From positions 124,001-188,000 of the forward strand of contig JANQEE010000011.1 of assembly GCA_028278525.1 (NCBI GenBank): a DNA stretch of 64,000 nt, written 5' to 3'. Position 1 is the stretch's first letter; each line of letters begins with the position of its first letter. A program made the translations under genes and the position numbers. Positions 7,716 through 15,574 of this stretch are shown in pieces. Source of the stretch: Minwuiaceae bacterium (GTDB taxonomy: Bacteria > Pseudomonadota > Alphaproteobacteria > Minwuiales > Minwuiaceae). Below the pieces are notes generated by a model. It saw only the letters and a program-made list of their open reading frames with translations, did no database searches and had not been told where the DNA came from.

Positions 7716-8223
7716 ACGGCGTTTGTTCCCACGCTCGTTCGACATTCCCGGCACCTGTTGGCGGGATGATTTCTCCATTCGTCCGCTTCGTATGGAAGAC
7801 GTGGTCCGGGATTTCACCTGCTATATGAGTTGCGTCGATTACTTGCGCACCGGCGGTTTCATACAGCCACCCGACATGCCATTCGTGGACTTTCCCAGGC
7901 ACGATATGTCATTGCGCTCGGCCCTGGTTCTTCTCGGGGTCGCGGAGCACGAAATGTGGCTTGGCCGCCGCGTCGAGTACGGTCTTTTCAATGCGGCGGA
8001 GACCGAGGAATTCGGCTGCATCTACATCCTGCCCAGCATGAAGCGCGGTTTCGACGCCCAGGTGACGTTCTGGGTCCGCGAGGACCGCCACGTAGACCTG
8101 GATGCCGGCCTGTTCGGGTTTTTGCGGGAATGGGTGCCCGCCGCCTATCCGATGCTGCCGAGAATCCTGTTTCCCGGCCGGGAGATGGCCTGGGAAGAAT
8201 GGGCGCTGCTTGAAGACGCCTGA
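7708..8223 (+). CDS. GNAT-family-like acyltransferase
   Basis: A 171-residue protein with the pattern of a GNAT subgroup: FSIRPLRMEDVVRDFTCYMS, a middle helix ALVLLGVAEHEMWLGRRVEYG, then EEFGCIYILPSMKRGFDAQV and FWVREDRHVDLDAGLFGFLREWV. The GCIYI strand followed by a substrate/CoA segment is the usual GNAT beta-4/alpha-3 area, although a clear R/Q-x-x-G-x-G/A loop is not visible, so CoA binding is not certain. ATG 7708 has GGGGGAGG just upstream and overlaps the DUF1989 stop by 8 bases (ATGAATAA), the same overlap geometry as between the two preceding genes. Confidence 0.6.
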   Translation: MNKRRLFPRSFDIPGTCWRDDFSIRPLRMEDVVRDFTCYMSCVDYLRTGGFIQPPDMPFVDFPRHDMSLRSALVLLGVAEHEMWLGRRVEYGLFNAAETEEFGCIYILPSMKRGFDAQVTFWVREDRHVDLDAGLFGFLREWVPAAYPMLPRILFPGREMAWEEWALLEDA

Positions 8224-8256
8224 GGCGCCCGGCGTCCCGACGGAGATGACCGACAG

Positions 8257-8946
8257 ATGGAAACCTGGAATTCAGAGGGCGCGAAGAAGGTTCTGATTCT
8301 GTCGTCCTCGCCGCGTCTCGAAGGCAACTCCCGCGGTCTTGCGGTTTCGTTCGCCGCGGGCGCTCGCGAGGCGGGCCATGAGGTTGTCGTCGTCGATTTG
8401 GTCAGGCATGTCCGCCACATGCTCGGCTACTGCCGCACCTGCCGGGATGGCGACGGGGAGTGCAGCCTGGACGACGACTTCAAGCCCCTGTTCCTGCACC
8501 TCTATTTGGCTGCCGATGCCATCGTCTTTGCAACGCCGATCTGGTGGTACGGCATGTCGTCGCATATGAAGAACTTCATCGACCGCATGTCCTGTTACAT
8601 CTCGGAAAGTTCGCCGCATGGCGCCCAAGCGAAACCGCGGGTCATGGGCAAACGGGTGGCGTTGCTTCTCAGTGCGGAGGAAAGCAGTTTCGCCTCGCGG
8701 CTCGGACTCGTGAGCCAGGTGGCGGAGTTTTGCCGCCATGTCCGCTGCTCGTTTGTCGGCGTGGTTACGGGGCTCGGCAACCTGCATGGCGAGGTCGACA
8801 GGGATCCGACGAACCCGCTCGAAGAGGCGCGGCTCATGGGACAGCGGCTGTTCGACCTGGAGGACACCGACTATGAACTCGATACGCCGCGATCGGTCGT
8901 GGTGTGGCTGGACGGAAGCGGTCGGTTTCCAAGCTATTGGCGATAG
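8257..8946 (+). CDS. NADPH-dependent FMN reductase-type flavodoxin-fold oxidoreductase
   Basis: A 229-residue flavoprotein. It starts with KKVLILSSSPRLEGNSRGLA, the phosphate-binding loop for FMN, then HMLGYCRTCRDGDGECSLDD, the C-x2-C region typical of the iron-sulfur flavoprotein-like group, and AIVFATPIWWYGMSSHMKNF, the FMN isoalloxazine loop. The C-terminal ~35 residues (LDTPRSVVVWLDGSGRFPSY) are an extension beyond the core fold. It would supply reducing power from NAD(P)H, possibly to the MOSC protein encoded upstream; this link is inference. It lies 33 bases after the GNAT gene and 58 before the TetR gene. Confidence 0.85.
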   Translation: METWNSEGAKKVLILSSSPRLEGNSRGLAVSFAAGAREAGHEVVVVDLVRHVRHMLGYCRTCRDGDGECSLDDDFKPLFLHLYLAADAIVFATPIWWYGMSSHMKNFIDRMSCYISESSPHGAQAKPRVMGKRVALLLSAEESSFASRLGLVSQVAEFCRHVRCSFVGVVTGLGNLHGEVDRDPTNPLEEARLMGQRLFDLEDTDYELDTPRSVVVWLDGSGRFPSYWR

Positions 8947-9004
8947 CGGTTGGCAACTGGTGTAAACTATCCGCCATGCGCACGGTGCCTGTCAGGGTGA
9001 AAGC

Positions 9005-9586
9005 ATGAGTACGAAGGACCGGTTCCTGCAGGCGAGCGGGCAATTGTTTCGCAGTCAGGGCTATTCGGGCACGGGTCTGAAACAGATCGTATCAGCCTCC
9101 GGCGCACCCTGGGGCTCCATGTATCACTTCTTTCCCGACGGAAAGGAACAGCTTGGCGCCGAATCCGTCCGGCATGCCGGTGCGCTAGACAACGAACGGA
9201 TCCGCTCCGCGTTCGCCCGCGCCCATGACCCGGTCGCGGCGGTGCGAAACATCTTCAAGTCGGAGATGCGGCGGCTAAAGGCAAGCGACTTTGCCGACGG
9301 CTGCCCGGTCGCGACCGTCGCCACAGACATTGCCGCCACGTCGGAACGTGTGCGCCAAGCCTGCAGCGACGCCTTTTCAAGCTGGGAGGAAACGATCGCG
9401 GACGCCCTCGTTGGGCACGGCGTCGCGCGGTCGGAGGCTCTGGCCGCCGCCAGTTGTACGCTTTTGGCCCTGGAGGGTGCGACGCTGCTAAGCCGGACCC
9501 ATAAATCGACCAAGCCGATGCGCAACGCAATGGAAATGGCCGCCCGCATCGTCCAGGACGCGCTATCCGACGCGGTTGGAAAGTAG
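9005..9586 (+). CDS. TetR-family regulator (LmrA/YxaF-like)
   Basis: A 193-residue regulator. The N-terminal helix-turn-helix reads TKDRFLQASGQLFRSQGYSG, TGLKQIVSASGAPWGSMYHF, FPDGKEQLGAESV, which is the LmrA/YxaF subgroup signature (YHFFPxGKEQL). The C-terminal ligand domain contains GCPVATVATDIA and a conserved Cys-rich helix. As the last gene of the 4.9-9.6 kb operon it is likely to repress the operon through the palindrome at 4837-4848, whose TAGA-Y-C half-sites look like those I recall for this subgroup. Inducer unknown. The gene converges with the DUF457 gene. Confidence 0.88.
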   Translation: MSTKDRFLQASGQLFRSQGYSGTGLKQIVSASGAPWGSMYHFFPDGKEQLGAESVRHAGALDNERIRSAFARAHDPVAAVRNIFKSEMRRLKASDFADGCPVATVATDIAATSERVRQACSDAFSSWEETIADALVGHGVARSEALAAASCTLLALEGATLLSRTHKSTKPMRNAMEMAARIVQDALSDAVGK

Positions 9587-9606
9587 GGCCGGACCGGTAC
9601 TCAAAT

Positions 9607-9627
9607 CTGCGTCGCCTGACGCAGTTT
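9607..9627. terminator. Short hairpin between convergent genes, possible bidirectional terminator
   Basis: CTGCGTC (9607-9613) and GACGCAG (9618-9624) form a perfect 7-bp stem with a 4-base loop, followed by TTT; on the other side lies AAAT. It sits between the TetR stop (9586) and the stop of the DUF457 gene (9638). The T tract is short, so termination strength is uncertain. Confidence 0.45.
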
Positions 9628-9637
9628 GGACAGACTC

Positions 9638-10726
9638 TCAGCAGGCCCGCTGCGTGCCGCCGTCCTCGGCGACCCGCACCGGTTTGGCGAGATTTACAGC
9701 CATCAGCGCTTCGGCCGGGCGCAGGGCGGATTCGCCGGAGAGGTTGGCGAGAAGCCATTCGGTGTCGCCGTCGGTGCTGCGCACCGTTTCGCGGCGTTCC
9801 GGCGCCATGGGCGTCAGGCCGTCGGCAGTCTCTTGGGCGACGGCGAAGCGGAAGACATAGTTGGGCGTCATCCCCATGCGCAGGTCCGACACCACGACGT
9901 TGCCGTCTTCGACGTCGATGCGGAAGAAGCCGTCGCTGAACGCCGCAAGCTTGGCCAGGGCTTCCGAACCCTCCAGGCAATTCAGGCGTTCTGTGCCGCG
10001 TGGGTGGACATAGGCGGTCACCGCTTCCCGCGATCCGAACACGGGAATGTAGAGATTGATGTAGCGCTCGCCGTCCACCGCGATCGCCTTCCAGAACAAG
10101 GTGTTGAAGGGCGTCGGGCTGGCCATCAGGCGGTCCGGGACCACGCCGGCATCCGCCAACAGGCTTGCGGCCCGCGCCTTCACCACCTGCTGCGCCGCCA
10201 GGCCCCAACCCATGTAGGCGGTGGAAAGCGCCAGGGCCGCAACGACCGACAGGCCGAAGCGCCTCGACCAGGTTCCCTTGACGAAGGCCCAGACGACCAC
10301 GAACAGCAGCGGCAGCGAATAGAGCGGATCGATGATGAAGACCGAGCCCGTCCCCACCGGATCGCGGATCAGGGGCCAGAACACCCGGGTACCGTAGATC
10401 GTCAGCGCGTCGATCACCGCATGGGTCGCGAAAATCAGATAGACGGCAAGGTATGTCCGCAGGCGCTGGTCGCGCAGCCCTTTGAACAGCCGCACCACCG
10501 CCTCACCGACAAGCGGGGCCGCCAGGGCCTGCACGAAAAAGGAGTGGCTGGGCCCACGATGAAGGGTGAAGGAATCGATCGGGTCATCGAAAGGAAAAAG
10601 CACGTCGAGGTCCGGCAGGGTGCCCAGCAGGCCGCCGGCGATAGCGGCTTTGCGCGGTCCGATCCGGGGGCCCAGGGTGGCTGCACCGACGGCGGCGCCA
10701 AGAACAAACTGCGTTACTGAATCCAT
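9638..10726 (-). CDS. DUF457 / YdjM-type membrane-bound metal-dependent hydrolase
   Basis: A 362-residue membrane protein. Its N-terminus (MDSVTQFVLGAAVGAATLGP, then GGLLGTLPDLDVLFPFDDPI and LHRGPSHSFFVQALAAPLV) carries the His/Asp pattern of the LexA-binding inner-membrane hydrolase family, with further THAVIDALTIYGTRVFWPL. About four hydrophobic segments fill residues 1-190; the remaining ~170 residues form a soluble domain without hydrophobic stretches. A catalytic role through metal binding is proposed for the family, but the substrate is unknown. ATG 10726 starts exactly at the conserved motif; the frame extends further upstream without resemblance to the family. Confidence 0.82.
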   Translation of the reverse strand: MDSVTQFVLGAAVGAATLGPRIGPRKAAIAGGLLGTLPDLDVLFPFDDPIDSFTLHRGPSHSFFVQALAAPLVGEAVVRLFKGLRDQRLRTYLAVYLIFATHAVIDALTIYGTRVFWPLIRDPVGTGSVFIIDPLYSLPLLFVVVWAFVKGTWSRRFGLSVVAALALSTAYMGWGLAAQQVVKARAASLLADAGVVPDRLMASPTPFNTLFWKAIAVDGERYINLYIPVFGSREAVTAYVHPRGTERLNCLEGSEALAKLAAFSDGFFRIDVEDGNVVVSDLRMGMTPNYVFRFAVAQETADGLTPMAPERRETVRSTDGDTEWLLANLSGESALRPAEALMAVNLAKPVRVAEDGGTQRAC

Positions 10727-10826
10727 GGCGTGCGGGGCTGCGATACCGGTTGGCGGGCGTGGTCGTTGCGGACGGCCGGGCTGGGCGACGCAACACAATA
10801 TAGGTCGGCGCAGCGTCTTGTCATGA

Positions 10827-12089
10827 TTAAGCGGCAGCCATTGAATCGATCACGGCCGCCGCGCCTGCCGCCCCCGGTTCCGCTTGCATGGCGGCGCCGA
10901 TTTCCTCGGCCCGCTTGCGGATCGACGGCGCTCGGACGGCGGCCAGCGCGCCGGCAAGCGCCTCGGCCGAGAGATGCTTCTGCGGCAGCGGCGCGGGGCC
11001 GGCGCCGACCGTCATCACGCGGCGTCCCCAGAAGGGTTGATCGCCGAAAACCGGGCAGACGATGGAAGGACGTCCCCACCTCAGGCCTTCATGGGTAGTA
11101 CCGGCGCCGCCGTGGTGGACGACCGCCGAACAGCGCGGAAACAGCCAGTCGTGCGGCGCGGTATCCAGCACGTGGATGCGGTCGGAACAGTCGACCGTTT
11201 CCAGCCCGTCCCAGCCCGTCGCCAGGATGCCGCGTTCGTCTGCGGACTGCAGGGCTTCGAGCACGATACGCGTGAGCCGCGGCGCGTCTTTCGCCGGCAT
11301 GCTGCCGAACCCGACATAAACGGGTGGCGGCCCGGCATCGAGGAACCGCATAAGCGATTCGGGCGGCTGCCAGTCGGCGGCGTTGTCGGAAAACCAGTAC
11401 CCGGTGACATGCTCCCGGCCGGTCCAATCTTCGGCCGGGGGAACCAGATGGCGGCTGAACGCGTGCAGGCGCGGCACCGCATGGCCGTCCGGAACATAGC
11501 CGTCGAACAGATCCCGCGGGCCTGTGCGGGCCAACCCCAACCGTTCGCGGCGCCACTTGTCGATCTTGCCGGAAAGCAGAAGAGATATCAGCCGCCCGAT
11601 GGCTCTATGGCTCAATGCGTTGCCGAACCGCCCCAGGTTGGCGACGGGCAGGGCAGGGCTCGGATAAGCGCCCGTCGGAACGTACGCCGGGATCAAGGCG
11701 GTCGGGACCGCGGTCGCCGACAGGGCCTCGGCGATGTGCTGGGCGGCCAGCCCCTTGGGATGGTGATAGACGATGACATCGGGTCGCAGCTCCCGCGCGA
11801 CATCCCACATCTCGTCGAGCTGCCGGCGGAACATGCCTTTCGACCGGCGCCACGCCTGGATCTTTCCGGACATCGTCCGCAGCGCTTTCTGGATCTCGGG
11901 AGTCTGCAACAACGAGCGAACGTCGTCCGATAGCGGCGCGGCGGCCAGCCCCTGCGCCTCGATCATTGCCTCGAAGCCGCGCCCGGTGGACACCGTTACC
12001 CCATGACCCCGCGCCCGTAGCGCCGCGCCCAGCGCGACGTAGGGCTGCACGTCGCCGCGCGACCCCAGTGTCAGAATCAGGATGTTCAT
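10827..12089 (-). CDS. UDP/dTDP-sugar glycosyltransferase, MGT/sterol-glucosyltransferase type (GT1)
   Basis: A 420-residue GT-B enzyme. The N-terminal domain begins MNILILTLGSRGDVQPYVAL, the glycine-rich acceptor-domain motif of GT1 enzymes; the C-terminal donor domain has PVYVGFGSMPAKD and the signature SAVVHHGGAGTTHEGLRWGR, then PSIVCPVFGDQPFWGRRV. The HHGGAGTT motif binds the sugar nucleotide. Relatives glycosylate sterols, hopanoids, macrolides or lipids; acceptor here unknown. ATG 12089 begins the conserved domain; a 54-base longer frame upstream lacks family similarity. Adjacent gene 9638-10726 is on the same strand, 100 bases downstream. Confidence 0.88.
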   Translation of the reverse strand: MNILILTLGSRGDVQPYVALGAALRARGHGVTVSTGRGFEAMIEAQGLAAAPLSDDVRSLLQTPEIQKALRTMSGKIQAWRRSKGMFRRQLDEMWDVARELRPDVIVYHHPKGLAAQHIAEALSATAVPTALIPAYVPTGAYPSPALPVANLGRFGNALSHRAIGRLISLLLSGKIDKWRRERLGLARTGPRDLFDGYVPDGHAVPRLHAFSRHLVPPAEDWTGREHVTGYWFSDNAADWQPPESLMRFLDAGPPPVYVGFGSMPAKDAPRLTRIVLEALQSADERGILATGWDGLETVDCSDRIHVLDTAPHDWLFPRCSAVVHHGGAGTTHEGLRWGRPSIVCPVFGDQPFWGRRVMTVGAGPAPLPQKHLSAEALAGALAAVRAPSIRKRAEEIGAAMQAEPGAAGAAAVIDSMAAA

Positions 12090-12230
12090 GCGCCCGACAT
12101 AGTGGGTTCCGCGTCTCCAGTCGACCGTGCGCTGCGGGGCCACGGCAAAGAACTGTTGAGGCGGCCGGCGGTTGCCAGCATTGTTTGTCGTACCGTCGAC
12201 ATGTCGGCCGGACTATGGGAGGGGTCAGCG

Positions 12231-13097
12231 ATGGATATCGGTATTTCCTTTCCGCAAACGGAGATCGGGGCCGATCCGGGCGCGATCAGAGAATTTGCCC
12301 AGGCAGCAGAAGACATGGGCTTCGTCCATATCTCGGTGCTCGACCACGTACTCGGCGCGGGTACGCCGAAGGGGCCCGAGTTCGCGAAGAACTACACCCG
12401 CGACTTCATGTTCCACGAGCCGTTCACGCTGTTGAGCTTCCTCGCCGGCCTGACGGAACGGATCGAACTTGCGACGGCGATATTGATCCTGCCGCAGCGT
12501 CAGGCCGTGCTGGTGGCCAAGCAGGCGGCGGAACTCGATGTCCTGAGCGGCGGCCGGCTCCGCCTCGGCGTCGGTCTCGGCTGGAACGAGGTCGAATTCA
12601 CGGCGCTCGACATGAACTTTCGCAACCGCGGTCGTCGGGTCGAAGAGCAGATCGACGTAATGCGCCGTCTATGGACGGAGGATCTCGTCACCTTCGAAGG
12701 CGAGTGGCACCGGATCGAAGACGCCGGCCTCAACCCGCCGCCGGTGCAGCGCCCGATCCCGGTCTGGATCGGCGCCATGAGCGAACCGGCGCTCCGCCGC
12801 GCCGGGCGGATTGCCGACGGCTGGTTCGTCTATCCCCGTCAGGCGCCCGACGCCGCGGCCGCGGCCATGCTCGACCTGCTTCATCAGTCGGCGCGGGACG
12901 CCAATCGGGATCCGGAATCGGTCGGTGTCGACGCCACCGTCTACGCCCACCAGGGTGGCGGGCCGGACGATTGGCATCGCTTGATCGAGGCGTGGCGAGA
13001 GATCGGCGCCACGCGTATCACCTTCCGCACCATGGAATCGGGGCTGGATTTCCCGGACGGCCACATCGCGGCGATGCGCCGGCTGATGGACGCTTAG
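12231..13097 (+). CDS. LLM-class (luciferase-like, FMN/F420-type) oxidoreductase
   Basis: A 288-residue TIM-barrel flavin-dependent enzyme: MDIGISFPQTEIGADPGAIR, DMGFVHISVLDHVLG, LATAILILPQRQAVLVAKQA, then LDVLSGGRLRLGVGLGWNEV and the later PVQRPIPVWIGAMSEPALRR. This order is the bacterial luciferase-like monooxygenase family, in the subgroup often labelled TIGR03619 F420-dependent. Whether the cofactor is F420 or FMN cannot be decided; F420 genes are not in the window. ATG 12231 has GGGAGGGG about eight bases upstream. It is divergent from the glycosyltransferase and converges with the cytochrome pair. Confidence 0.88.
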   Translation: MDIGISFPQTEIGADPGAIREFAQAAEDMGFVHISVLDHVLGAGTPKGPEFAKNYTRDFMFHEPFTLLSFLAGLTERIELATAILILPQRQAVLVAKQAAELDVLSGGRLRLGVGLGWNEVEFTALDMNFRNRGRRVEEQIDVMRRLWTEDLVTFEGEWHRIEDAGLNPPPVQRPIPVWIGAMSEPALRRAGRIADGWFVYPRQAPDAAAAAMLDLLHQSARDANRDPESVGVDATVYAHQGGGPDDWHRLIEAWREIGATRITFRTMESGLDFPDGHIAAMRRLMDA

Positions 13098-13104
13098 GCC
13101 GGAC

Positions 13105-13458
13105 TCACTCCGCCGCCAGGCTCTGCAGATAGGCGATGATCGCGTCGATTTCCTGGCGCGTCAGGTCCAGGTTTGGCATCAACGGGTGCGGGTCGACCAG
13201 GAAGCCGCGCAGCCTTTCAGGCGTTGTCGCGGGGTCCTTGGCGATGTGCGTGAACGGCGGCGCCGTATCGCCGCCTCTGCTACCGCCAGCCTCGACGATA
13301 TGGCAATTGATGCACCATTTCTGGGCTATCCGCTTGCCGTCGCCCACCGGGTCGACCTGCGCCATGGCGGTCGTCGCGGGCAGGCAGAGGCAGGCGGCCA
13401 ATGCCAGGCCGGCTGGCAGCCGGGCCTTGCTGACAATACGGTTGCCCGACTTCCTCAT
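13105..13458 (-). CDS. Secreted monohaem cytochrome c
   Basis: A 117-residue periplasmic protein. Residues 1-33 are a signal peptide (basic start, then LPAGLALAACLCLPATTAMA, cleavage before QVDP). One haem motif CINCH follows at about residue 49, and PNLDLTRQEIDAIIAYLQSL closes the fold with the likely axial Met in PHPLMPNLDL. It is a small class I electron carrier. Its ATG overlaps the stop of the upstream cytochrome gene by four bases (ATGA), so the two are co-translated and probably exchange electrons. The terminal oxidoreductase partner is not visible nearby. Confidence 0.85.
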   Translation of the reverse strand: MRKSGNRIVSKARLPAGLALAACLCLPATTAMAQVDPVGDGKRIAQKWCINCHIVEAGGSRGGDTAPPFTHIAKDPATTPERLRGFLVDPHPLMPNLDLTRQEIDAIIAYLQSLAAE

Positions 13459-13970
13459 TCCTGCTCCTCCTGATCCTGCAACAGGTCGTAACGCTCGTCG
13501 ACCATCCAGTCGCGGATCAGGTCGGGCACGTCGTCGACTGAAAACTGCATCTGCTCCTGACGATCATGCACGAAACCGAAAATATCGGCCAGTTCGTCTC
13601 CGGTGAGGTCGATCTGATAGCCGAGTTCCATCGATTGCAGCTCGATCATCGCGGAGGAGCCGCGCCACATCCGGGCCATGAAGTCGAACATGTCCGCGTA
13701 AGGCTCTTCGGTGTCGACGTCCAGGGCCGGCGCGGCCAGCCCGCCGACGCCGTTGATCTGATGGCAGACGACGCAGCCCTTGCCGACGAACAGCGCGCGG
13801 CCGCGTTCGGGGTTGACCACGGGAACGACGAAACCCCGCTTGTCGTACAGGCTCTCATACTGCCGGCTTTCGGCCTGCGCCGGTCCCGGCGCGCAGCCGG
13901 TAATCAGCATGAAAAGGGCGGCCAGGACGGCCGTGAAAGACGGCAAGGCTGGAGTGTGCATTCGGACCAT
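13455..13970 (-). CDS. Cytochrome c lipoprotein
   Basis: A 171-residue protein with a lipoprotein signal: hydrophobic SFTAVLAALFMLITGC, with Cys as lipidation site, then APGPAQAE. The haem motif CVVCH lies in FVGKGCVVCHQINGVGGLAAP. The C-terminal half (MFDFMARMWRGSSAMIELQS to a strongly acidic tail) is longer than a class I cytochrome and has Met-rich helices that may supply the sixth ligand. ATG 13970 has AGAGAG about seven bases upstream; ATG 13961 is possible. It is the first gene of a two-gene operon with the small cytochrome 13105-13458. Confidence 0.82.
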   Translation of the reverse strand: MVRMHTPALPSFTAVLAALFMLITGCAPGPAQAESRQYESLYDKRGFVVPVVNPERGRALFVGKGCVVCHQINGVGGLAAPALDVDTEEPYADMFDFMARMWRGSSAMIELQSMELGYQIDLTGDELADIFGFVHDRQEQMQFSVDDVPDLIRDWMVDERYDLLQDQEEQE

Positions 13971-14164
13971 AAGCGCTCTCTTTGGCTGAAAATGGCGGTT
14001 TCCCGCGCGAATCGGAGACAATTCACAGTCGCAGTCCCTGCATGGATTGCCCATGATCTGGATCAAGACGGGCCGGTCGCGAAATCTGGCCCGGGGGCGT
14101 TGAGGCGGACGGCCGGTTCTGATCCAATCGGCGGCTTAGATCGAACCAATGGATTGCTTACGCC

Positions 14165-15103
14165 TTGCAGAACCAGTATTCGCCGTACCGGCATTTCACC
14201 ATCGGCGCCTGGAGCCGGTTGCGCAACGACACGCCGCTGCCGCTCGAGGAGGCGGACCTTGCGCGTCTGCGCGGCATCAACGAGTTTGCCTCGATGCGGG
14301 AGGTCGAGCAGGTCTATCTGCCGCTGTCGCGCCTGCTCAGCCTGTATGTCGCCTCCACCATGGCATTGCATCGCGAGACCGGCGATTTTCTGGGCACGCG
14401 GTCTGCCAAGGTGCCCTACATCATCGGCCTGGCCGGCAGCGTCGCCGTCGGCAAGAGCACGACGGCGCGCATCCTGCAGGCGTTGCTGGCGCGCTGGCCG
14501 GACCATCCCAAGGTCGACCTGATCACCACCGACGGCTTCCTGCACCCGAACCGGGAACTGGAACGGCGCGGCTTGATGCAGCGTAAAGGCTTTCCGGAAA
14601 GCTTCGACCGCGCGGCCCTGTTGCAGTTCGTCTCCGACGTGAAAGGCGGTCGCCGCGAGGTGTCCGCGCCGGTCTATTCGCACCTGGTCTACGACGTGGT
14701 GCCGGGGCAGCGGGTGGTGGTCGACCAGCCGGACGTGTTGATCGTCGAGGGGCTGAACGTGCTGCAGACCGGCAAGCTGGCCGATGGCGAGCCCCGTGTC
14801 TTCGTCTCCGACTATTTCGATTTTTCGATCTATCTCGATGCCGACGAGACGGTTATCCGCGACTGGTACGTCGAGCGGTTCCTCGCGCTGCGCCAGACCG
14901 CGTTCAGCGACCGGCGTTCCTACTTTCACCGCTACGCGACGCTCAGCGACGACGAGGCCGTGGCGACGGCGGACGGTATCTGGACCAGTATCAACCTGAA
15001 GAACCTGCGCGAGAACATCGGCCCGACCCGGCAGCGGGCCGACCTGATCCTGCGCAAGCGCGCCGATCATGCCATCGATGAGGTATTCCTGCGCAAGATC
15101 TGA
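14165..15103 (+). CDS. coaA: Type I pantothenate kinase
   Basis: A 312-residue cytosolic enzyme that phosphorylates pantothenate with ATP, the first committed step of coenzyme A synthesis. The P-loop is in [20 protein letters not shown]; other family motifs are [54 protein letters not shown] and [13 protein letters not shown], matching the prokaryotic type I (E. coli-like) enzyme over its whole length. The start appears to be TTG 14165: family alignment begins right there ([14 protein letters not shown]) and no ATG or GTG lies in frame upstream before unrelated sequence. It stands alone between divergent and unrelated neighbours. Confidence 0.93.
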   Translation: MQNQYSPYRHFTIGAWSRLRNDTPLPLEEADLARLRGINEFASMREVEQVYLPLSRLLSLYVASTMALHRETGDFLGTRSAKVPYIIGLAGSVAVGKSTTARILQALLARWPDHPKVDLITTDGFLHPNRELERRGLMQRKGFPESFDRAALLQFVSDVKGGRREVSAPVYSHLVYDVVPGQRVVVDQPDVLIVEGLNVLQTGKLADGEPRVFVSDYFDFSIYLDADETVIRDWYVERFLALRQTAFSDRRSYFHRYATLSDDEAVATADGIWTSINLKNLRENIGPTRQRADLILRKRADHAIDEVFLRKI

Positions 15104-15148
15104 GCCTGTAAGGTCGCGCTAGCGACGATTCGGGAAAAGGGTCCGGCG

Positions 15149-15574
15149 ATGCGTATCATACTCGCCCTGTTTGTTCTGGTCGGACTATCGTTGCCGGCCG
15201 CGGCCGACGCCCTGCGGGATATCGGCCTCGGCGAGGCGGCGATGGACCGGCGGGACTTCGACGCCGCCGTCGAAGCCTACAGCCGCGCTATCGATTCCGG
15301 CGACATCTTTTCGGACCTTGTTCGTTCCCAGGCGCACTTCAACCGCGGCCGGTCGTATTTCCAGCTGCGCAAGTTCGACCAGGCGATCGCCGATTTCGAT
15401 GTCTTCATCGGGCTCCGGCCGAACTACGCCGGCGGCTACTACAACCGCTTCATCGCCTACGAGCAGAAAGGCGATGGCCAGCAGGCGCTGGAGGATCTAA
15501 AGGCGGCGCATCGCCTGCAGCCGGACCATCCCCGGATCCAGGCCAAGATGCGCGATCACGGGCTGCTGGACTGA
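15149..15574 (+). CDS. Periplasmic TPR-repeat protein
   Basis: A 141-residue exported protein. Residues 1-20 form a signal peptide (MRIILALFVLVGLSLPAAAD). The rest is three tetratricopeptide repeats: GEAAMDRRDFDAAVEAYSRA, AHFNRGRSYFQLRKFDQAIA, and YYNRFIAYEQKGDGQQALED, followed by a capping helix KAAHRLQPDHPRIQ. TPRs mediate protein contacts; no partner is indicated. It is clearly paralogous to the TPR part of the gene at 31472-32227 (same spacing and the shared KAAHRL-P-HP/DP cap). Its 3' end overlaps the convergent histidine kinase by 19 bases. Confidence 0.82.
   Translation: MRIILALFVLVGLSLPAAADALRDIGLGEAAMDRRDFDAAVEAYSRAIDSGDIFSDLVRSQAHFNRGRSYFQLRKFDQAIADFDVFIGLRPNYAGGYYNRFIAYEQKGDGQQALEDLKAAHRLQPDHPRIQAKMRDHGLLD

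Noticed and set aside
11204-11223. Short tandem duplication CCAGCCCGT twice
   Set aside because: It codes for normal residues inside the glycosyltransferase and is too short to be a repeat of interest.
10884-11933. 349-codon plus-strand frame antisense to the glycosyltransferase
   Set aside because: The HHGGAGTT donor motif and N-terminal GSRGDVQP are on the minus strand; the antisense frame has no domain.
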